In this document: positions 55,351-64,000 of the stretch, in pieces
How positions within the stretch are numbered: the stretch's first letter is position 1
Layout of the letters: the number at the start of each line of letters is the position of its first letter
Source: Xestospongia bergquistia
Lineage: Eukaryota; Porifera; Demospongiae; Haplosclerida; Petrosiidae
Length of the DNA: 64,000 bases
Assembly (NCBI GenBank): GCA_963965975.1
Contig: OZ014411.1
Location: forward strand, 6,681,001-6,745,000
Direction of reading: 5' to 3'
Translations under genes and position numbers: made by a program
The notes under the pieces: model-generated
What the model was told of the DNA's origin: nothing
The model's database searches: none
What the model saw: the letters and a program-made list of their open reading frames with translations, nothing else

Positions 55351-56323
55351 AAGGGACCTCTACCCCAAAAAAGATTAACTTACATAATGATTACTGCATA
55401 ACTAATAGTACTATACACCTTATACAGTATGATAATAAATATTGCATCCAATCACTAAGTCCCAATTAACTGAATTTAATTCATGAAACACACAATGTTC
55501 AACATAATTGTATTATTTTTCAAGTGTGCAATATGGAGGTGACAAAAACTAGAATAGACAGCATTAGTATGATCACATGATGATGACGAAAAATGGAAAC
55601 AAATTATTAAAAAATTCATTATCATAGCTCTTTTGATCTTAAATTCATACCAGTGAAAGTAGATAGCTTCAGGAGGACAACTGAATGACTTTCTGCAGCT
55701 TTCCTTGCATAAGCATCATTGTTTTTTAAGATTTTGATAATAGTAACTGACAATTGAATGATAAGTTAGGTTTAAAATGCAGAGACACTTTATCTGGCTT
55801 TTCAGTTTTTATATCAGAATGTTTTAATCTCTCACTTATAGAGTTCTGCAGCTGGGTGTCACTATCATATTGCAGTTGGCACTTGGTCTATAAACATAGT
55901 AATGCATCTACAAACACAACAATAGATCTATAAGCACAGCAGTGGATGCTTCTTTAAACTATACTCTGTTTGGTTTAACTTTGCCAAGTGATCTTTAATT
56001 ATAACTTCATAATACTGCTTATGCTAAATACTGGTCTCAGTATTCAAGATGAACTACATGTGACATGAAATTCAGACATGACGATAGTTGATAAGTTATA
56101 TTTTTTGTCACACATTGGACTGTTTCCTTATTAGTAACATATGAGTCAAGTCTTACATGTACAAGATGAACTACATGTAGACAATGTAGAATTATAGTAT
56201 ATTATATCATGACAATTAAAATGGACAATTAAACACAATATATTTTGTAAGGTCTCTATTTGTATTGTTAGTGTAGTATGTCAGTAGTCTAATTTGACAG
56301 TTAATAGCTTGTTTGATACAATA

Positions 56324-56418
56324 GGATGGATGGGTAGCTCTTCATTATGCAACTTATGAAGGACATACAGACATCGTTAAAATATTTGTCAACCATAACA
56401 CCAATATCAATCTGAGTT
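56324..56418 (+). pseudogene. Ankyrin-repeat remnant 2
   Basis: DGWVALHYATYEGHTDIVKI then FVNHNTNINL, one nearly canonical 33-residue ankyrin repeat (DGxTALHxAxxxGHxxIVKxL) followed by a stop. It lies about 1 kb after remnant 1 on the same strand, so both may derive from one lost ankyrin gene. Confidence 0.65.
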
Positions 56419-56806
56419 GAGCTGCCTCTCATAACTTCAATATTATCACTTTATTCAGTATCATTGACAGTACATTGAGTAGCAGAGTAGTTAATTGTCC
56501 ATAACTTCATTCTTGAAGATGTGGTGATTTGTAGTGTAGGGTCAGGAGTTCTTGCACCAAGCTACGCATATGAATGATACTAAACAACATGACAACATTC
56601 AACAAGGAATAGCACAATCATAAATATCTAAAATTACTTTGGATTTAACTCTAGGAGTAGATGACACTATGAAATCCAGTAAAATTGTATTTTTTAATTA
56701 TTGAACATCATAATTATGAATTATGATATGTATGGCCAAAATCACGTGCATGATTAGTCTTATTTTCTTTAATAACTGCAAGGCGAGGTCTCTTAACAAG
56801 GAAATT

Positions 56807-59800
56807 ATGGCGTCTGCTATTGTTGATCTCTGTCATGCAGCTTCTAAAGTGACCTCTTCTGCATTACTTGACTCAAATCCCTTACAACATGTTAATGCCT
56901 GCTTTCATGTTGTTGATTCAACTATAAAAAGACGTGATGGTATTATTGAAATAGTTCAGAGCAGGATGCTTCAGGAACTCGTGGCTTGTGTTCAGAGCTT
57001 ACAAATAAACCTAATTTCAGGTCAGAAAATAAAGTTTACCAATGTTAAGTGTAATGTATTTGATATTGTTTAGGCTGTTCACAGGTTGACACCGATGAGT
57101 TGTTGTACTGGTACTACAGTTGTCTAAATTCCTGCTATGCTTGCTTTACATATCTGAGAACTTCAAAACTTTCAGTACCTGACTTAATATATTATGAGAC
57201 TTTATTGAATGTTACTGCTACATCTCTAAAAACTCTTTATAGGAAAAAAACTGAAGCCAATGTGAGTTGTTACTAAATGATCCTTATATCCACATGAGAC
57301 CTGTAGGAATGATAAAACAATTATTACCACAACATTAGGGTTAATTAATTTTCATTATGGTGTGTCTCTTAATTGAATGTAACTATACAGTGGCTAATAA
57401 TAATTAGAAAAAAAGAATGCACCTGATTATCATTTTATTGAGATTTTTTGATGCCAAAGAATTGGTTTTCTAAAAGGCAAGCAAAGACAAAATCATTATC
57501 TATAGTGATAACATTATTAATAGATTAACAATATTAAAAAAATGTTAAATAGGATATATTGGATGTCAAAAAGTGGACAGGCCATCTCCTGACTTGCCTG
57601 AGCAGGTGCTTGACCTGTTTTAGACCCAGTATAAGATGAAGATTGCCCTGATAGAGATGAAACTATAATCTGGATATTAGACTACTTAATCTAATCTGTC
57701 TAATTAAGTCCTGCTATATATAACCTATGATCTTACTATTAAAATAGTTTGATTTTTTTCTTTAGATCTTGCTGGCTCTCCTGCTTCGCATAGTATACAT
57801 TAGCCAAAAGCAGTTACCTCCTGACTTGTCACTTGTTGATGCATTAGTCCCTTTCTTTCAACATCAAGACTACTGTGTTCAAGTTGCCTCCAGAAATGCT
57901 GCCCACTTCTTCATACAAATCATTCCTACATCACAGTGGCAACCATTTGTTCTAACACGTAAAAATCTCCATGACATTCTCTATGTCATTGCTCAATCTA
58001 AGCCAAGTGTTTGCGACTCTTTACAGCTATTGTTGGCATATGGAATCTTGCCTGTCAATTGTAAATTATATCTGGAAGAAGGCATCTTCCTCTATGCTAT
58101 TGCTATTGCTTATAAGAGTTGCGATATTCAAGAAAAAGAAATGGCTTTTGTTCTAATGCAAAAAATGGTTGAAACAATGATGACCATAGGAAACAAGAAA
58201 AGTGAAACTGAGAAAGCTAATAATATTAACACCTCTTCAACACCTACACTTCATGTTGATTCTGCACAGCAACCAGAACCCAGTAAATTGACACATCTTC
58301 TGGATACATTATGTGAACAAATTATCTGCTTTAAGAATGTTATATCTCATAATGCAGTTGACAATGGAAGGAAAGAATTTCAATGTGTTCAGAAGACTCT
58401 CACTCAGTTAGAATTTTTTTCTATGCCTCAACTATCGAATGAACTCTTGTCATCTTTAGCTACTTCAGTTTTAAACATTTTAATAACCATTACAGAAGGT
58501 AAATTTGCTTATGCTCTCCGTCTTTCTATATCATTGTCAAAACTTGTCAAACTTTGCCATTTGACATGTAATTAAATACATATATGTAAGCAGAAGCACA
58601 ACATGAAAGAGAAAGGAGCATAAAGTCTCATGGATACTTAAAATATGGATTCCTTATGTTTTATATAATCAGTCACCTTACTGTTTCTAGACACAGTAAA
58701 CTATGACTTTATGACAATATTTCATTCTAATATAGATACCTAGTAATTATGTTACAAGCATACTTTTAGCTTTGCAGTGCATCAAAATAAACTTATCATA
58801 CCCTGTTTGCTGTATTTCTTAACTCTTGTTGCTAACTGTTACTTACATGACCAGGTTTGTTGATGTAAAAAACTTTTGTAGTAATTGGGCAGTAATTAAG
58901 TGGTAATTCATAAAACCACCAAAGTCAATTTCAGCTTGTTCATGACAAATACATGTTCATAGTGTAATGAAGTTAAGGCATTTTAATTAATTCTGTGGAT
59001 CTTTTTTTCTTCTATTTGTTGTATTCAGGGCTTTTAGTTAACATTATATTGTAATCCACTACTTTAATTGAGAAAACAGCCCAATTGTGACTACATTAAA
59101 GAAAGTACTCTTATGTCTCTGTGACTTCTGTTAAATTACTTTGAAAAAGTACTGTTATTTACATAAGTTTCTCTAGTGTTGACTAAGTGGTGAGATATAT
59201 TATAATAAATACAAGTTTCTAGATATAAAGGCATTTTTAGGACTTTTTCACTGATCTAGAGCTTACGATTATCCTATAAAAGCATATAGCCTGCATTCTA
59301 ATATACTGCTAAGAAATCATTTTTATAGTCTTGACCTTCAATTTTGTTACAGTAAAATACTTAACATTTATGATATAATTATTCTAATTAAAATCAAAAC
59401 TTTTCTTAACATTTCCATACAGTAATGTCATCTGTTAAAATTATTGAATTTATAGTGTATCTATTTTGTCGGTGTGCCTGGAGTTATCATTTATTAGTTT
59501 CTTCCTAACTCCACTTACTTACATTTCTATCTCTTCTCCATAAAATTCCTTATAGCTAGTATACAAGTCACTCTTCTTTTCTTTGTTTAGCACTGACAAC
59601 TGTACAAGAAAACCATCTTTTTAAATGGCTTAACTATATTTTTAAGAAAGTATGGATGCTACTTAAATCATTGGAGAGTTGTAGTGAACAAGCAATGATT
59701 CTGTCTTTAGAAGATATTAATCATTTCATTGATAATATGCTACAGGCTATTTATACATGCAGTCTTGTAGATAGAGGCATGGTTAATCAGGTAAGTACAA

Positions 59801-62322
59801 AAACATTTTTTATAATTAAAGTAATCATTTAATTAAAAATTGAAGAAATCAGGTTACTTCAAATTCTCTGAGCTACTTGCACAAATATATTATCAAACAC
59901 ATTCATGATGACTATATAAATAATTATGTATGATTGAGAGTGCTGTTATGAGAATTAAGTGGCAAAGAAATGGGACATGATTCCTTGTTTTAGCAGTCCT
60001 ATTACAAACATAGAGTAGTATAGTACAATGTTTTGAGTTACAAATGGACTTTTAACCTTTTGTTTTTGTTTTATAAATTAGACCACTGTGATGACAATCT
60101 GTTATTGCCTGAGAGCTTTGGAGGAAATTTTATTTGGTGACATCTCACTTGAGCTTAACTTGCAAAAGTTACCTTTGTTGAATATCAGAAAAGCACTTTT
60201 AGATAGTGGCATAATGACCCTAAGTCCATTGAGAGAGAGAAGTCAGATAATCCTCTGTCACCTTGTTACTGAAGGAGAAATTGAATTGTTACATGAACTT
60301 TGTATTAGTAAAGATGTTTTGGCTGAACGTGTCAAAGACTGTTCTCAATTGTCTAAAATTAAAGATATAACAGTAGCCTTAGAAAAGTTTAAAATTTTTT
60401 CTAAAGTATCAGAAAATCGTGCTAGGATCAGACAGTTAGGTCTCCTGGATGTTTTAAAAACATTTTATGAAGAGTATCCTGATTCTCAAGTGGAGTCTTT
60501 AGCTGCTGAATTGGTTTGTCTTTTATTATCTGATCCACCAGATATCACAGTAGAAAAACAAAATTTTGATGGTAAGCTATTTGGTATGTGCTAAATACAT
60601 TTCTATAAAATTTTTCATTATACAGAGTTTGAGATGTCAGAATATCATCTTAATGCAATGCATGAGTTTGTAAAAAGTCTTGCTTATGCTGTTCCTGCTA
60701 AAAACTTGGATGTGTATAGCCATGCACAAAGCCTGTATTCTGTCATGACAGTTGCTAATAGTGAAGATACTGACGATGCAGATTTTGTAGAAAACCAATT
60801 TGATCTTCCTCTGCTATGCGCTTTTGTTGCTAAACACTTAAAAGAACTTATCTGTATTTATGGGGAGATGAATAGACCAGTGTTAGAGTCACACATTGTG
60901 GTTCAAGTTTCTTCAATTTTAAATTCTTATCTGCCTCAGTTTGTTAGCATTTTGCTTAAAATAAGGAAGGCACATGCTTCTACTCAATCACAAGGTTAGC
61001 TGATAAATTACAAGTTTTTGATTATGATATAAACCATTTACAGACAAATTCATTGATGGTTTGGTGTCTTTAACTTTTTCTTGCATGGAGAACTGGTCAA
61101 GAATGGGTTCAGGTGTACAAGAGGCTCTTGTGAAATATGGAGGATGTCATTTACTTCTCAATGAGTTATATAATGCGACATTTCAACAGGTAAACATATA
61201 CACAACTGTATTATGGTAGTATCGATTGACAAAATAAAGTAAAGGAACTTCTGTATATCTTTTGTATATATTCACTGATGATGCATTGTAATTTCTTTTC
61301 CAACAGATTTTGAAGAATGGTGTTGCTATTCTGATTTCTCTTTACCATATCATTCTAAACTCGGAGTTTACCAATCATTTTCAAGTTGTGCTAACAGACA
61401 AGCTCTTGCAGCACTTCCTCTCAATGGAAGATGTTCGAGTTAGATGTCTTGCAAAGCTTATTTTGAGTTGTTTGCATGTATTTCTTCCCCACATTGAGAT
61501 GACACAATTCTTCTTACAAACTGATGAAGCAGAATTGGTGGTAACATGTTTGAAGAACTCAACTCACATATTTGAAGGTTTAAGCTTTCTTGAGCTTGTT
61601 GCTACAGTTGAAAACCTCACTCTTTGTGGAAATAATTTGAAGATTTTTGCTGACACTGAAGTTGTTCTCACTCTTGTAGATTTAGCACAAACCAAAACTG
61701 GACCAACCCAAAGCCATGCTCTTTGTGCTTTAATGAACTTGTGCCTACTAGATAGAAGCATGTCAAATAATTCTGTAATTTCATTACTTCAGTCAATGCC
61801 ACATTTTTTGCAATTTATTGAAAATTCAGATCTAACAATGTTTACAGGACTTCAATGTTTGTTTAAACCTCATGATGAACCAGGTAAATTATCACATGTT
61901 AAAAAGTGTACTATTTTTACATTAAAATAGCATGTTGTCCAGTATAAAATACCCAAGCATGTTACTTAGTGTTTTGCACAGGAAAGTTATAGTGTATTTC
62001 TTGCAAATGGTAAAATTGTGTTTATATAAAATGAGAAATATCAAATAAGCATAATATATTATTGTATGTAGAAGTTTGATTGCAAGTTTCATTTGTAATT
62101 AGCTAGGAGACGCAGTGTTAATAGTGTGTTTACCATATAAGGGTATTTTTATGTATATTGTTTCTTTTAGGTCTTGAAATTATAATGATGCTCTATAATC
62201 TGAAACGGTATGAAGATTGTCAAAAGCTTTGTGAGAGTTTAAAGCCTACTGATGATTCTGACATTGTGTTGTTGTATAAAGCCAAGAGTATGTACTATCA
62301 GTACAACAAAAACTTTCACTAG
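56807..62322 (+). CDS. Nine-exon gene for an all-helical HEAT/ARM-like protein, 1,022 residues
   Basis: Exons: 56807-57020, 57074-57261, 57766-58498, 59591-59790, 60082-60571, 60626-60994, 61044-61189, 61307-61883 and 62171-62322. All junctions are GT-AG and keep one frame to TAG at 62320. Introns are 53, 504, 1092, 291, 54, 49, 117 and 287 nt. The protein is Leu-rich with repeated helical pairs (ILALLLRIVYISQKQL; LVDLAQTKTGPTQSHALCAL, MNLCLLD) and no signal peptide, membrane span or catalytic motif. The last exon (GLEIIMMLYNLKRYEDCQKL, CESL) looks TPR/helical. The size and fold recall meiosis inhibitor protein 1 (MEI1), but I cannot confirm this by motif. A short Ser/Thr/Asn segment after about residue 278 is probably a loop. 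Confidence 0.8.
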
Positions 62323-62688
62323 ACAAAAAGCCAACTATCCTGAAAATTTGGCTTATTGGAAATGAACAGGATAGTTAAGCTTGAGGTATCCTGAAGTTTT
62401 ACTGTACCTATCCTTGATGCAGTATATGTCATATTTTGGTCAACTAATGATATCAGAAATAATTTGTCACCTATAATGTGTCAAATCTGTCACCTATTAG
62501 TAGCTGTAGGATAATGGATAGATAGATCACATTTGGTTAATATATAGATCATGAGGTATGAATATTATTGAATTTAATTTATTACATTAATTAATGCTAA
62601 GTTGTGCTATAGTAATAATACATGAAAATTTTGTCTGAGCACAAGTGTGAAAAATACATTATTATTTAAGAGAACAAAGATTTCTTCA

Positions 62689-63743
62689 CTCTATAAGAGG
62701 TATAAGTTGTAGCAACCATTCGTCATTGATACAGATCTTTGAATATGAACAACACTGCTTTATTAAGTGAATAGGAACAAAACAATAATAACTTGGATGT
62801 TCAAATTTGTCAGCACACCAGATCTGCACAGGCTTACCTATCCTACCAAATTGTTGATGGGGGAGATACCACAAACAAACAGCTATTGGTAAGTTTGAAA
62901 CCTCATCTCCAACACTGAAAGAAACAGAACCAAAGTGATGTATCTTTACAGGACGAAAGCTACTGTTGCATTCTAATTGGTTATACAAAGGAGTAGGAAA
63001 TGGTCCAAAGATCGTTTCTCTGATGCTCATATGAGTTTTCCAAATTTCTCCATCATAAACATCAGTTAAGTTTGTACTGTCTTGACGATTAATCCACTGT
63101 CTACATAAGTCGATAAAACCAGGACGTAGAAGCATTTGCTGTATATACATTTTCAAAGGGTAATAGCAGTAAACTTTTAATGGGTAGTAAATACACTTGC
63201 CAGATGAAAAACAAACAGACTTCAACAAAGCAGAACCACATGGTTGACGAAATCTCTTTATAGGATGGTTAGGAAATTGATCGTTTAAGCACCTGCAGTT
63301 CCCTTGTGAAAGTGAACATGAGACATGTTCATGGACAGTAAGACATTCTGGACAAACAAAATAAGATGAAACATTCGACTTGTATTGGTGAACAGTTATT
63401 TTTTTAGCCATATATAATGAAGTTGGAAACTTGTTAAAATGTGAGTTGAATGTTGAATACTTTGCCATAATTGTGAATACTTTCGACATAAACTTAATCA
63501 ATTCATCAATGGCATTCTCAGGAATGTAATGTTTTCCTTGAAGCCTAAGAAGAAACAATACAATCCAAGTAGCTAAAGCAGCAGCCTCAGTAACAAGTTC
63601 ATTTGAATTATGCTCAGGTGGTGTTGGTTGTGAAGGAGCATTGTTGATCTCTTGTTCAATGTCACTGTCATAATCTTCAATATTCTCCCAATGCTCCTCT
63701 GTAAAAACAAATTTTCTTGCAAAAGATAATATTAGAATTCACC
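62689..63743 (-). CDS. CACTA/tnp2-like transposase, exon 2, catalytic core deleted
   Basis: Exon from 63698 (acceptor TTTACAG/AG) to a stop at 62686. It opens EEHWENIEDYDSDIEQEINN and continues into FPTSLYMAKK, FVCPECLTVHEH, FPNHPIKRFRQPCG, YYPLKVYCYYPLKMYIQQML, LRPGFIDLCRQWINR and DVYDGEIWK, the N-terminal half of tnp2/Transposase_21-type proteins of invertebrates. It should then enter the DDE core, but after about residue 225 it goes straight to a C-terminal module (FIPVxxI-like CFVPIHLIKQCCSYSK) and stops. So the frame is intact but the core is missing: a deletion derivative that may still express a DNA-binding protein. Confidence 0.7.
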
Positions 63744-63977
63744 TTTCATAATGGAATCAATTCCTTGTGTTTCCTTATGATTCTCTACACTCACAATCCA
63801 ACTATCATCACAAAAGTAAAGTCTCCTGTGCTTTCTGTACGTTTTGATAGTGACATCCTTCTTACAATGAGGGCAGCACATAGTACATGAAGGAGAAGAA
63901 AACTTTGTCTGGACAGAACTTATTTTCACGCATTGAAAGTAACGCCTACTTGCTCCACCCACAAACGTTGAGCACAT
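63743..63977 (-). CDS. CACTA/tnp2-like transposase, exon 1 (zinc finger), 5' end uncertain
   Basis: Ends MKG at a GTGAAT donor (63743), phase 1, matching exon 2 (intron of 44 nt, 63699-63742). It contains MCCPHCKKDVTIKTYRKHRR, a C-x2-C...H-x3-4-H-type finger that usually opens these transposases, so translation may start at the Met just before CCPHC (about 63874) and not at 63977. The element's outer end is beyond or near the window edge. Confidence 0.6.
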
Positions 63978-64000
63978 GCTTCGATAGTAAGTGTGAACTG

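Noticed and set aside
1..64000. tRNA, rRNA or other classical RNA genes
   Set aside because: No box A/B pair with a plausible cloverleaf and no rRNA-like conserved segment was noticed by eye; a tRNAscan/Infernal run would be decisive.

Overview
The window reads as AT-rich nuclear DNA of an early-branching animal, most like a demosponge. This is inferred from many spliced genes with very short GT-AG introns (49-60 nt), extracellular modules typical of animals (IgGFc-binding, Kunitz, somatomedin B) joined by phase-1 introns, and a dense, varied load of animal-type transposons. No bacterial-style operon, rRNA, tRNA or CRISPR array was seen.

Layout. From 1 to 29.4 kb the window is a transposon graveyard. 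It holds a 2.5-kb hAT with 6-bp target duplications, nested in an older BED-finger hAT, and a 494-bp deletion derivative of the same hAT family. It also holds pogo, Tc1/mariner-like, PIF/Harbinger and TTAA-flanked non-autonomous elements, a Ty3/gypsy remnant with its 3' LTR, gypsy integrase scraps, a Penelope-like reverse transcriptase with a YVNN active site, and a pogo transposase pseudogene. A segment at 12.35-13.6 kb is duplicated at 27.6-29.4 plus 36.5-36.85 kb.

The second copy of that duplication is split by the most striking object in the window, a 7.1-kb foldback transposon (29,373-36,484). It has 79-bp terminal inverted repeats and an exact 8-bp target duplication. Two long inverted arms are built of an 18-bp minisatellite (about 2.3 and 2.7 kb). 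They enclose a damaged gene with transposase-like D motifs, an OTU-protease motif pair and a cysteine cluster. The other duplicate, at 13.2 kb, serves as a paralogous empty site.

From 37.6 to 53.6 kb (minus strand) lies what I read as one large mosaic gene for a secreted protein of at least about 2,000 residues: signal peptide and Cys-rich N-terminal domain, IgGFc domain, Kunitz domain, two short Cys-rich modules, a second IgGFc domain, then a run of Ser/Thr linkers, SMB domains and short Gly/Ser linkers. From the end of the third exon on, almost every exon is phase 1 at both ends and a multiple of three long, so modules can be duplicated freely; three SMB exons are recent near-identical copies.

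From 55.1 to 56.4 kb there are ankyrin-repeat remnants. A nine-exon plus-strand gene (56,807-62,322, 1,022 residues) encodes an all-helical, HEAT/ARM-like protein that I cannot name firmly. The window ends in a minus-strand CACTA/tnp2-type transposase gene that has lost its catalytic core.
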